Source: Streptomyces zagrosensis (GTDB taxonomy: Bacteria > Actinomycetota > Actinomycetes > Streptomycetales > Streptomycetaceae). From it: DNA of 64,000 bases. The notes under the pieces were generated by a model that had not been told where the DNA came from, did not search any database, and was given only the letters and a program-made list of their open reading frames with translations. A program made the translations under genes and the position numbers. Positions 16,948 to 25,069 of the stretch are shown here, piece after piece; the first letter of the stretch is position 1; every line of letters starts with the position of its first letter. The DNA lies in contig NZ_JACHJL010000007.1 in the NCBI RefSeq assembly GCF_014203645.1, forward strand, positions 248,001 through 312,000, given 5' to 3'.

Positions 16948-18162
16948 TTACCCCTGGAAGCGGTACTCCTCTAGCAGACGACGGCCGATGATCATTTTCT
17001 GGATCTCGGCGGTGCCCTCGCCAATGAGGAGCATGGGCGCCTCCCGGTAGAGACGCTCGATCTCGTATTCCTTGGAGAAGCCATAGCCGCCATGGATGCG
17101 GAAGGCGTCCTCCACGACCTCTTTGCAGAACTCGGCAGCCAGGTACTTGGCCATCCCCGCTTCGAGGTCGTTGCGCTGCCCGGAGTCCTTTTTCCGGGCC
17201 GCATTGACCATCATCGCATGGGCGGCTTCGACCTTGGTCGCCATTTCCGCCAGTTTGAACTGAATCGCCTGGTGCTGCGCGATTGGTTTGCCAAACGTAT
17301 GCCGCTGCTGCGCGTAGGAAACGCCCAGCTCAAAGGCGCGCTGCGCGACCCCGCAGCCGCGTGCCGCGACATTTACGCGGCCGACCTCGACGCCGTCCAT
17401 CATCTGATAGAAACCGCGCCCGGTGGCTCCGCCGAGCACTCGGTTGGCCGGAATGCGGAGCCCGTCCATGATCAGCTCGGTGGTGTCTACCCCCTTGTAG
17501 CCCATCTTGTCGATCTTGCCGGGGATGGTCAGCCCGGGGAGCACCTCGCCGAACCCCGGTTTCTTCTCGACCAGGAAGGTGGTCATCGACCGGTGCGGCT
17601 TGGCGGCGGCCTCCTCCGGGCTGAGTCCCTCGTCTGTCCGGCACAGCACGGCCACCAAAGAAGAGGTCCCGCCGTTGGTCAGCCACATCTTCTGGCCGGT
17701 GAGCACGAAGTCATCGCCGTCCCGTACGCCCTTGGACGTGATGGATGACACATCTGACCCCAGGGCCGGCTCCGACATGGAGAACGCGCCGCGGATGTCG
17801 CCCGCCGCCATCTTCGGCAGGTAGTAGTCCTTCTGTTCCTGCGTGCCGTGCTGCTTGAGCATGTACGCAACGATGAAGTGCGTATTGATGATGCCCGACA
17901 CGCTCATCCAGCCGCGGGCGATCTCCTCCACGCACAGCGCATAGGTGAGCAGCGACTCACCAAGGCCCCCGTACTCCTCCGGAATCATCAGTCCGAAGAC
18001 GCCAAGTTCCTTCAGGCCCTCGACGATCTGGCTCGGGTACTCGTCGCGGTGCTCCAACTCGGTGGCGACCGGCAGGATCTCCTTGTCGACAAAGTCCCGC
18101 ACCGTGGAGAGGATTTCGCGCTGGATCTCACTGAGACCCTCGGTCTGCGCGAGACGGCTCAT
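16948..18162 (-). CDS. mcd: Acyl-CoA dehydrogenase, probably (2S)-methylsuccinyl-CoA dehydrogenase
   Basis: A 404-residue acyl-CoA dehydrogenase with the N-terminal helical domain, the FAD/substrate segment GAFSMSEPALGSDVSS and MWLTNGG, and the C-terminal IHGGYGFSKEYEIERLYREA signature. The general family is certain. The specific role, oxidising methylsuccinyl-CoA to mesaconyl-CoA, is inferred from its position as last gene of an ethylmalonyl-CoA pathway operon. It starts one base after the MaoC-gene stop. FAD-dependent, electrons passing to ETF. Confidence 0.85.
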   Translation of the reverse strand: MSRLAQTEGLSEIQREILSTVRDFVDKEILPVATELEHRDEYPSQIVEGLKELGVFGLMIPEEYGGLGESLLTYALCVEEIARGWMSVSGIINTHFIVAYMLKQHGTQEQKDYYLPKMAAGDIRGAFSMSEPALGSDVSSITSKGVRDGDDFVLTGQKMWLTNGGTSSLVAVLCRTDEGLSPEEAAAKPHRSMTTFLVEKKPGFGEVLPGLTIPGKIDKMGYKGVDTTELIMDGLRIPANRVLGGATGRGFYQMMDGVEVGRVNVAARGCGVAQRAFELGVSYAQQRHTFGKPIAQHQAIQFKLAEMATKVEAAHAMMVNAARKKDSGQRNDLEAGMAKYLAAEFCKEVVEDAFRIHGGYGFSKEYEIERLYREAPMLLIGEGTAEIQKMIIGRRLLEEYRFQG

Positions 18163-18163
18163 C

Positions 18164-18733
18164 TCACTTCTCCTTCTTCGCAGGGAACTTCGCAGAAGTC
18201 TGGGCGGGCGCCTGAGTGGAGGCCTTGGCGGGCGTACGGAGTTCGGGGCGGCCCGGCTGTTCGCCGCCGCGCTCCTTGATGTAGGTGGCGTTGGGCACCA
18301 TCACCTTGCGCCGGAAGACACAGACGAGCGTGCCGTCCTGCTGGTAGCCCTTGGTCTCGACGTAGACGATGCCGCGGTCCGCCTTGGACCGTGACGGGGT
18401 CTTGTCCAGCACCTCGGTCTCGCCGTAGATCGTGTCGCCGTGAAAGGTCGGCGCCACGTGGCGCAGCGATTCGACCTCCAGGTTGGCGATGGCCTTGCCC
18501 GAGACATCGGGAACGGACATGCCCAAAAGCAGCGAGTAGATGTAGTTGCCGACGACCACGTTCTTGCCGAAGTCCGTTGTCTCCTCCGCGTAGTTGGCGT
18601 CGAGGTGCAACGGGTGGTGGTTCATGGTGAGCAGACAAAAGAGGTGGTCGTCGTACTCGGTGACCGTCTTGCCGGGCCAGTGCTTGTACACATCGCCGAC
18701 CGTGAACTCCTCATAGGTCCGGCCAAACTGCAT
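18164..18733 (-). CDS. mch: MaoC-family hydratase, probable mesaconyl-CoA hydratase
   Basis: A 189-residue hot-dog fold protein of the MaoC dehydratase family. It has FTVGDVYKHWPGKTVTEYDDH and a YIYSLLLGMSVPDVSGKA segment near the hydratase signature. In the ethylmalonyl-CoA pathway this family hydrates mesaconyl-CoA to beta-methylmalyl-CoA. The gene sits between the lyase and the dehydrogenase of that pathway. The C-terminal ~35 residues are Lys/Ala/Pro-rich (KASTQAPAQTSAKFPAKKEK) and look disordered. Confidence 0.85.
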   Translation of the reverse strand: MQFGRTYEEFTVGDVYKHWPGKTVTEYDDHLFCLLTMNHHPLHLDANYAEETTDFGKNVVVGNYIYSLLLGMSVPDVSGKAIANLEVESLRHVAPTFHGDTIYGETEVLDKTPSRSKADRGIVYVETKGYQQDGTLVCVFRRKVMVPNATYIKERGGEQPGRPELRTPAKASTQAPAQTSAKFPAKKEK

Positions 18734-18822
18734 GGGTGCTGTCCCTCCGGGATGGCGCCCCGGACCCGTTGGGGGCCCGGGACGGGAACGTGGTGTGTGG
18801 GCCGCGGCCCGGCGGGAGCCGG

Positions 18823-19809
18823 TCAGGCAGCGGGTGGCTCGAACTTGCCGGTACGGGGCATGCCAGCCGCCCGGCCCTTGCCCGCGATCACCAGCGCCAT
18901 CTTCCGGCTGGCCTCGTCGATCATCTCGTCACCGAGCATCGCGGAACCCTTCTTGCCGCCCGCCTCCGATGTGCACCACTCGTACGCGTCGAGGATCAGT
19001 TCGGCGTGGTCGTAGTCCTCCTGCGAGGGCGAGAACACCTCGTTGGCGGCCTCGACCTGGCCCGGGTGCAGCACCCACTTGCCGTCAAAGCCGAGGGCCG
19101 CCGCCCGACCCGCCACCTCGCGGTACCCGTCCACGTTCTTGATCTGTAGGTACGGGCCGTCGATGGCCTGAAGATCGTTGGCGCGAGCCGCCATCAAGAT
19201 GCGCATCAGGATGTAGTGGTACGCGTCGGCCGGATAGCCCGGCGGCTGCTCGCCGACCACCAGCGTCTTCATGTTGATGGAGGCCATGAAGTCGGCCGGG
19301 CCGAAGATGAGGGTCTCAAGGCGCGGTGACGAGGCCGCGATCTCATCGATGTTCACCAGGCCCTTGGCGTTTTCGAGCTGCGCCTCGATGCCGATCCGGC
19401 CGACCTCGAACTCCATCGTCTTCTCGATCTGCGTGAGCAGCAGATCGAGGGCGATGACCTGCTGCGCGTCCTGCACCTTGGGCAGCATGATGCAGTCCAG
19501 ATTGGGTCCTGCACCCTCGACGACCGTGATGACGTCCCGGTAGGTCCAGTGCGTGGTCCAGTCATTGACCCGTACCGTGCGAGTCTTACCGGTCCAGTCA
19601 CCGGTGTTCAGCGCCTCGACGATGGTGTGCCGGGCCCCCTCCTTGGCCAGCGGCGCGCACGCGTCCTCCAGATCCAAGAAAACCTGGTCGGCGGGGAGGC
19701 CCTGGGCCTTCTCCAAAAAGCGCGGGTTGCTGCCGGGGACAGCGAGGCAGGAACGGCGCGGGCGCAGCCGGTTGACGGGCGACACCTCGGCGGACGGGTG
19801 GGCACTCAT
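18823..19809 (-). CDS. mcl: HpcH/HpaI-family malyl-CoA/beta-methylmalyl-CoA lyase or thioesterase
   Basis: A 328-residue CitE/HpcH TIM-barrel protein. Motifs are the RSCLAVPGSNPRFLEKA start, a metal/CoA region VFLDLEDACAP, IGIEAQLENAKGLVNIDEIA, and GFDGKWVLHPGQV. Family members cleave beta-methylmalyl-CoA to glyoxylate plus propionyl-CoA, or hydrolyse malyl-CoA. The ATG overlaps the ethylmalonyl-CoA mutase stop by four bases (ATGA), so the two are coupled. The lyase versus thioesterase choice cannot be made from sequence alone. Confidence 0.9.
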   Translation of the reverse strand: MSAHPSAEVSPVNRLRPRRSCLAVPGSNPRFLEKAQGLPADQVFLDLEDACAPLAKEGARHTIVEALNTGDWTGKTRTVRVNDWTTHWTYRDVITVVEGAGPNLDCIMLPKVQDAQQVIALDLLLTQIEKTMEFEVGRIGIEAQLENAKGLVNIDEIAASSPRLETLIFGPADFMASINMKTLVVGEQPPGYPADAYHYILMRILMAARANDLQAIDGPYLQIKNVDGYREVAGRAAALGFDGKWVLHPGQVEAANEVFSPSQEDYDHAELILDAYEWCTSEAGGKKGSAMLGDEMIDEASRKMALVIAGKGRAAGMPRTGKFEPPAA

Positions 19810-21860
19810 GCGGGGGCCTCCAGGGAGTCGAGCTTGTTCGCTTTGCGGATCTCATCGACGATACGGCCGATGATCTCGGTGATACCGAAGTCCTTGGGAG
19901 TGAAGACCGCCGCGACTCCGGCCGCGCGCAGCGCGCTGGCGTCGGCGGACGGGATGATCCCGCCGACGATCACCGGGATGGGGGTGTCTCCCGAGCTGTT
20001 CGGTCCGAGGGAGACGGTGACACCGGCCTCACGCAGCCTGCCGAGCACGTCCGGGACCAACGCGGCGTGCGAACCGGACAAGATGGACAGGCCGACGCAG
20101 TGCACGTCCTCGGCGATGGCCGCGGCGACGATCTGCTCCGGGGTGAGCCGAATCCCCTGGTAGATCACCTCGAAGCCCGCGTCCCTGGCCCGTACGGCGA
20201 TCTGTTCGGCACCGTTGCTGTGCCCGTCAAGGCCGGGCTTGCCGACCAGCAGCCGCAGCTTGCCGGTGCCGAGGTCGGCCGCCGTCTTGGCGACCTTGTC
20301 CCGTACGGCGCCCAACGTGCTGCCCGGCTCGGCGGCGACCGCCAGCGGGGCGCTGCTGACCCCGGTGGGGGCGCGGTACTCGCCGAACACATCGCGCAGC
20401 GCCCACGACCATTCGCCGGTGGTCACGCCCGCCCGTACGCACTCCAAGGTCGCCGGCATCAAGTTGGCGCTGCCGGCAGCGGCGGCCTTGAGGGCGGACA
20501 GCGACTCCTGGGCGCGCGCCTCGTCTCGGTCATCGCGCCAGCGGTGCAGCGCGGCCACGACCCCGGCCTCGTTCTCCGGGTCCACCGTCATGATCGCCGT
20601 GTCGAGGTCGGCAGTGAGCGGATTGGGCTCGGTCGTCTCGTAGCAGTTGACGCCGACGATCAATTCCTCACCGGCCTCGATCTTCGCCCGCCGCTGCGCG
20701 TGCGAAGTCACGAGCTGGGACTTGAGATATCCGGTCTCAACGGCCGCCATCGCGCCGCCCATCTCCTGGATACGGTCGATCTCGGCCAGGCACTCCGCGG
20801 TGAGGTCCGCCACCTTGGCCTCGATGACATGCGATCCGGCGAAGATGTCCTCGTACTCCAGCAGATCGCTCTCGTGCGCCAGGACCTGCTGAATGCGCAG
20901 CGACCACTGCTGGTCCCAGGGCCTGGGCAGGCCGAGCGCCTCGTTCCACGCCGGCAGCTGTACGGCGCGGGCGCGGGCGTCCTTGGAGAGGGTGACCGCG
21001 AGCATCTCCAAGACGATCCGCTGGACGTTGTTCTCCGGCTGCGCCTCGGTCAGACCGAGCGAGTTGACCTGCACGCCATAACGGAAGCGGCGCTGCTTGG
21101 GGTTGTCCACCCCGTACCGCTCACGGGTAACCTGATCCCAAATGCGGCCAAACGCGCGCATCTTGCACATTTCCTCGATGAACCGCACGCCCGCGTTGAC
21201 GAAGAACGAGATGCGCGCCACCACATCACCAAACCGCTCCGGCGGCACCTGGCCGGACTCGCGTACGGCGTCGAGCACGGCGATGGCCGTACTCATGGCG
21301 TACGCGATCTCCTGCACCGGCGTGGCCCCGGCCTCCTGGAGGTGGTAGCTACAGATGTTGATCGGATTCCACTTGGGGATGTGGTTCACCGTGTAGGCGA
21401 TCATGTCGGTGGTCAGCCGCAGGCTGGGGCCAGGCGGGAAGACATGCGTCCCACGCGACAGATACTCCTTGACGATGTCGTTCTGCGTGGTGCCCGACAG
21501 CTTGGTCAGGGCCTCCTGGCCAAGACCCTGTTCCTCGGCCACCACCTGGTACATGGCCAGCAGCCACATCGCCGTGGCGTTGATGGTCATGGAGGTGTTC
21601 ATCTGCTCCAGCGGGATGTCCTGAAACAGCCGCCGCATATCACCCAGGTGGGAGACCGGGACCCCGACCCGGCCGACCTCGCCGCGAGCGAGGACGTGGT
21701 CGGGGTCGTAGCCGGTCTGCGTCGGCAGGTCGAACGCGACCGAAAGGCCGGTCTGGCCCTTGGCGAGATTGCGCCGGTACAGGGCGTTGGACGCTTCGGC
21801 GGTGGAGTGCCCGGCGTACGTCCGCATCAGCCACGGCCGGTCCTTGTGACGATCAGTCAT
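19806..21860 (-). CDS. meaA: Ethylmalonyl-CoA mutase (MeaA), B12-dependent
   Basis: A 684-residue B12-dependent acyl-CoA mutase with both halves in one chain. The N-terminal TIM barrel shows MRTYAGHSTAEASNALYR and AFDLPTQTGYDPDH. The C-terminal cobalamin domain has the His-on signature GLDGHSNG at ~residue 548 and VGLSILSGSHAAL. The enzyme isomerises ethylmalonyl-CoA to methylsuccinyl-CoA. It lies between ccr upstream and the lyase gene downstream, as expected for the ethylmalonyl-CoA pathway. In streptomycetes this route supplies glyoxylate and polyketide extender units. Confidence 0.93.
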   Translation of the reverse strand: MTDRHKDRPWLMRTYAGHSTAEASNALYRRNLAKGQTGLSVAFDLPTQTGYDPDHVLARGEVGRVGVPVSHLGDMRRLFQDIPLEQMNTSMTINATAMWLLAMYQVVAEEQGLGQEALTKLSGTTQNDIVKEYLSRGTHVFPPGPSLRLTTDMIAYTVNHIPKWNPINICSYHLQEAGATPVQEIAYAMSTAIAVLDAVRESGQVPPERFGDVVARISFFVNAGVRFIEEMCKMRAFGRIWDQVTRERYGVDNPKQRRFRYGVQVNSLGLTEAQPENNVQRIVLEMLAVTLSKDARARAVQLPAWNEALGLPRPWDQQWSLRIQQVLAHESDLLEYEDIFAGSHVIEAKVADLTAECLAEIDRIQEMGGAMAAVETGYLKSQLVTSHAQRRAKIEAGEELIVGVNCYETTEPNPLTADLDTAIMTVDPENEAGVVAALHRWRDDRDEARAQESLSALKAAAAGSANLMPATLECVRAGVTTGEWSWALRDVFGEYRAPTGVSSAPLAVAAEPGSTLGAVRDKVAKTAADLGTGKLRLLVGKPGLDGHSNGAEQIAVRARDAGFEVIYQGIRLTPEQIVAAAIAEDVHCVGLSILSGSHAALVPDVLGRLREAGVTVSLGPNSSGDTPIPVIVGGIIPSADASALRAAGVAAVFTPKDFGITEIIGRIVDEIRKANKLDSLEAPA

Positions 21861-21900
21861 GTAGGTGAGTACCTCAGACGTTCCGACGGGATGGTGGATC

Positions 21901-22030
21901 GTTGCTGCGTTGCTGCGTTGCTGCGTTGCTGCGTTGCTGCGTTGCTGCGTTACGCGTATCGGCTGTGCTTGTTGTTCCGCTCCGCTACGCGTCGCGGCTG
22001 TGCTTGTTGTTCCGCTCCGCTACGCGTCGC
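21901..22030. repeat. Tandem repeats between ccr and meaA: (gttgctgc)6 and a 35-bp duplication of the ccr 3' end
   Basis: Six 8-base copies (21901-21948) are followed by two perfect 35-base copies at 21961-21995 and 21996-22030. The second 35-mer includes the ccr stop codon and last codons, so the first copy is a duplicate of the gene's 3' end placed just downstream of it. Confidence 0.9.
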
Positions 22031-23357
22031 GGAAGCGATTAATGGCGTCGATGTGTTGTGCGCGCAGTTCCTCGTTGCGGACGCCGAGTCCTTCCTCCGG
22101 GGCGAGGGCGAGGACGCCGACCTTGCCCTGATGGAGGTTGCGGTGCACGTCGTAGGTCGCCTGGCCGATCTCGTCCAGCCGGTACGTCTTCGACAGGGTG
22201 GGGTGAATCTTTCCCTTGGCGATCAACCGGTTGGCCTCCCACGCCTCGCGGTAGTTGGCGAAGTGCGAGCCGACGATCTTCTTCAGCGACATCCACAGAT
22301 AGCGGTTGTCGTATTCGTGGGTGTAACCGGATGTCGAGGCGCAGGTGACGATGGTGCCCCCCTTGCGGGTGACGTAGACGGAGGCGCCGAACGTCTCGCG
22401 GCCCGGGTGCTCGAAGACGATGTCCACGTCCTCGCCGCCGGTCAGTTCGCGGATGCGCTTGCCGAAGCGCTTCCACTCGCGCGGGTCCTGGGTGTGCTCG
22501 TCCTTCCAGAACCGGTAGCCCTCGCCATTGCGGTCGATGATCGCTTCGGCGCCCATGGCGCGGCAGATGTCCGCCTTCTGGTCGCTGGAGACCACGCAGA
22601 TGGGGGTGGCGCCGCCGGCGAGTGCGAGCTGGGTGGCGTAGGACCCCAGGCCGCCGCTGGCGCCCCAGACCAGGACGTTGTCGCCCTGCTTCATTCCAGC
22701 GCCGTTGCGGGAGACGAGTTGCCGGTACGCGGTGGAGTTCACCAAGCCGGGCGCTGCGGCCTCCTCCCAACTGAGGTGGCCCGGTTTCGGCATGAGCTGG
22801 TTGGACTTGACCAGAGCGATCTCGGCGAGGCCACCGAAGTTGGTCTCGAAGCCCCAGATGCGCTGCTCGGGGTCGAGCATGGTGTCGTTGTGCCCATCGG
22901 ATGACTCCAACTCGACGGACAGGCAGTGCGCGACCACCTCGTCACCAGGGCGCCAGGCGTTGACGCCGGGGCCGGTACGCAGCACGACGCCCGCCAGATC
23001 GGAGCCGATCACGTGGTAAGGGAGATCGTGTCGCTGCGTGAGCGGCGAGAGCTTGCCGTAGCGCTCCAGGAAGTTGAAGGTCGAGACGGGCTCGAAGATC
23101 GAGGTCCAGACGGAGTTGTAGTTCACCGAGCTGGCCATCACCGCGACCAGCGCCTCGCCCGGGCCCAGTTCGGGCACCGGGACCTCATCGAGGTGCAAAG
23201 ACTTGCGCGGGTCCTTCTCCCTGGTGGTGAGGCCGTCGAACATCTCGGCCTCGTCCTTGTGCACGGTCACCGCGCGGTACGAGGAGGGCAGCGGTAGGGC
23301 CGCGAAGTCCGCGGACGTGCTGTCCGGAGCGAGGATCGCGTCCAGGATTTGGTTCAT
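22020..23357 (-). CDS. ccr: Crotonyl-CoA carboxylase/reductase
   Basis: A 445-residue medium-chain dehydrogenase that reductively carboxylates crotonyl-CoA to ethylmalonyl-CoA with NADPH and CO2. Visible features are the long N-terminal CoA-binding extension, VNYNSVWTSIFEP, HVIGSDLAGVVLRTGPGV, the Rossmann loop VLVWGASGGLGSYATQLA and VFEHPGRETFGASVYV. Length and order fit the Streptomyces enzymes. It heads the ethylmalonyl-CoA operon behind a promoter-like element at 23617-23645. Confidence 0.95.
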   Translation of the reverse strand: MNQILDAILAPDSTSADFAALPLPSSYRAVTVHKDEAEMFDGLTTREKDPRKSLHLDEVPVPELGPGEALVAVMASSVNYNSVWTSIFEPVSTFNFLERYGKLSPLTQRHDLPYHVIGSDLAGVVLRTGPGVNAWRPGDEVVAHCLSVELESSDGHNDTMLDPEQRIWGFETNFGGLAEIALVKSNQLMPKPGHLSWEEAAAPGLVNSTAYRQLVSRNGAGMKQGDNVLVWGASGGLGSYATQLALAGGATPICVVSSDQKADICRAMGAEAIIDRNGEGYRFWKDEHTQDPREWKRFGKRIRELTGGEDVDIVFEHPGRETFGASVYVTRKGGTIVTCASTSGYTHEYDNRYLWMSLKKIVGSHFANYREAWEANRLIAKGKIHPTLSKTYRLDEIGQATYDVHRNLHQGKVGVLALAPEEGLGVRNEELRAQHIDAINRFRDA

Positions 23358-23616
23358 CGTGGGGCCTCCGGCGAAGCGTTTCGGGGACGCTTGGGGGAAC
23401 GCTGGGCTCTGTACGGGGTGCGTGCCGTCGGTTCGGCGGTGCTGACGCGTGGCGATGCGCGGGGCTTCGCTTCACTCGGCTTCCACTTGTGGCGGAGGCC
23501 GCGCGGCGATGCGGCGCGAGAGTGCCTGTGACGCAGGCGTCCGGGCGGGCAAAAAGTGATTGCTGGGACAGCCGGCACACGACGAGTGTCTGCGTGCCGG
23601 CCGCCCGGACACCCTC

Positions 23617-23645
23617 AACGTATGGCACCGCGTGCCACCCTGCAA
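23617..23645 (-). promoter_or_regulatory. Probable ccr promoter with operator palindrome in the spacer
   Basis: On the minus strand: TTGCAG, 17-base spacer, TACGTT. The spacer contains the dyad TGGCAC-GCG-GTGCCA (23623-23637). A second GGTGCCA-like half-site lies just upstream, near 23655. An operator between -35 and -10 fits repression by the adjacent TetR (inferred). The untranslated leader to ccr would be about 250 bases. Confidence 0.55.
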
Positions 23646-23703
23646 GACACTGGGTGCCAACAATTTCTCTCACTTGTCATCTGCCGTGCACGCATGAGCG
23701 TAA

Positions 23704-23729
23704 ACGGCCGCCCGGGATGGGGCGGCCGT
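23704..23729 (-). terminator. Hairpin terminator downstream of the TetR gene
   Basis: A perfect ten-base stem (ACGGCCGCCC / GGGCGGCCGT) with a six-base loop. It lies about 170 bases after the TetR stop and just before the ccr promoter on the same strand, so it would insulate the two. Confidence 0.65.
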
Positions 23730-23901
23730 CGCTATGGGTGAGAGCGTGAGCTCGTATCGCTACGAGAGCGCTAGGCGAGTGCGGCGAGTGCGGCGAGTGC
23801 TACGAAGGTGCTGCAAGGGCGGCCATGCGGACGGTTGCGCGGATGGCCGCGAAGTTGGCGGCGGGGCGAGGCCGGCGAGTCAAGCGGGGCCGGCGAGGCG
23901 A

Positions 23902-24750
23902 TCAAGACGATGTTGAGTCCTGTTGGATGGCCCTCTCGATGGCGCGCATCACATCGGCCAGCGGTGCGTCCGTACGAGCCACGGCCACCAGAACCTCGTT
24001 GTCCGCCGTCGCGATGGCGGCGGGCCGTTCGGCGGCGGGCCGGTAGGCGCCAAAGCCGGTGCCGAACGTCTTGCGGACGATCGCGAACGCGTGGTCGAGC
24101 TGCGTCTCCACATCGCCCTGCCCCTCAGAGCGCAACCAACGCCTGAGCACATGGTTGTGCGCGGTCACCACCGCGGACGCGGCGACCTCGGCCAGCAGCG
24201 GATCGTCGTTGCCGTGCCGATGCGCCGTCTCGTCGAAGTGGCCCAGGAGATAGCGGGTGAACAGCCGCTCGTAGCGGGCGACAGAGGCGATCTCCGCCTC
24301 CCGCAGGGTCGGCACCTCGCGGGTCAGCCGGTAGCGGGCCACGGACACGGCGGGATCGGCCGCGTACATCCGCATGACCTCCTTGATGCCCCGGCACACC
24401 GTGTCCAGCGGATGCTCGTGCGCGGGGGCGACCTCAAGCACGGCCTCGGCCCGTACCAACGTGTCATCGTGATCCGGGAAGATGGCCTCTTCCTTGGATC
24501 GGAAGTGCCGGAAGAAGGTGCGGCGAGCAACTCCCGCCCGGGCGGCGATCTCATCGACCGTCGTCGCCTCGTAACCCTTGGCCGCGAACAGGTCCATGGC
24601 GGCAGCCGCTAGCTTGCGACGCATGGTGAGCCGCTGTGCGGCGGCGCGGCGACTGCTGGCGCTCTCGCCTCCATCCGGCGTCTTGCCGGCGGTGGACTGC
24701 TGGTTACGGGCGGACTTTACGGGCTGGGCCATGGGGGGAACGTACTGCAT
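23902..24750 (-). CDS. TetR-family regulator of the ethylmalonyl-CoA block
   Basis: About 282 residues. The TetR helix-turn-helix is TTVDEIAARAGVARRTFFRHF, followed by FRSKEEAIF and a helical ligand domain. A Ser/Lys/Gln-rich leader of ~50 residues precedes it. ATG 24750 is chosen; ATG 24732 is equally possible. The frame stays open upstream to 25215, but that part is tandem repeats and the end of the next gene, so it is rejected. Its position between hbd and ccr suggests it controls the crotonyl-CoA/ethylmalonyl-CoA genes. The ligand is unknown. Confidence 0.85.
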   Translation of the reverse strand: MQYVPPMAQPVKSARNQQSTAGKTPDGGESASSRRAAAQRLTMRRKLAAAAMDLFAAKGYEATTVDEIAARAGVARRTFFRHFRSKEEAIFPDHDDTLVRAEAVLEVAPAHEHPLDTVCRGIKEVMRMYAADPAVSVARYRLTREVPTLREAEIASVARYERLFTRYLLGHFDETAHRHGNDDPLLAEVAASAVVTAHNHVLRRWLRSEGQGDVETQLDHAFAIVRKTFGTGFGAYRPAAERPAAIATADNEVLVAVARTDAPLADVMRAIERAIQQDSTSS

Positions 24751-24922
24751 TTTCCCCGAAGGCAGGTCAGTACCCCAGCCCTTGGAACCACCGCTGGACG
24801 GGTCGCCCAGCGGTTCGAGCAACCCGCCCCACCCCGCCTCCCTTCCCTGTGCCGCTGCGGGTGGATGGCGCTGCCCCCGGCCCGGGGACGAGGCAGCGCC
24901 CGCGCCGCTTTCGGCGGCGGCT

Positions 24923-25056
24923 GTGTTCCCGGTGTTCCCGGTGTTCCCGGTGTTCCCGGTGTTCTGGGTGTTCGCGGTGTCCCGGGCGCCCCCGGTGCTC
25001 TGGGTGTTCGCGGTGTCCCGGGCGCCCCCGGTGCTCTGGGTGTTCGCGGTGTCATC
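24923..25056. repeat. Minisatellite between hbd-type gene and TetR gene
   Basis: About five copies of a nine-base unit (gtgttcccg) are followed by two copies of a ~45-base unit containing ctgggtgttcgcggtgtc. They lie in the ~320-base gap between the two minus-strand genes. The repeat keeps an open frame with the TetR gene but has no protein-family resemblance. Confidence 0.85.
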
Positions 25057-25069
25057 GGTGCCCCGCGGC

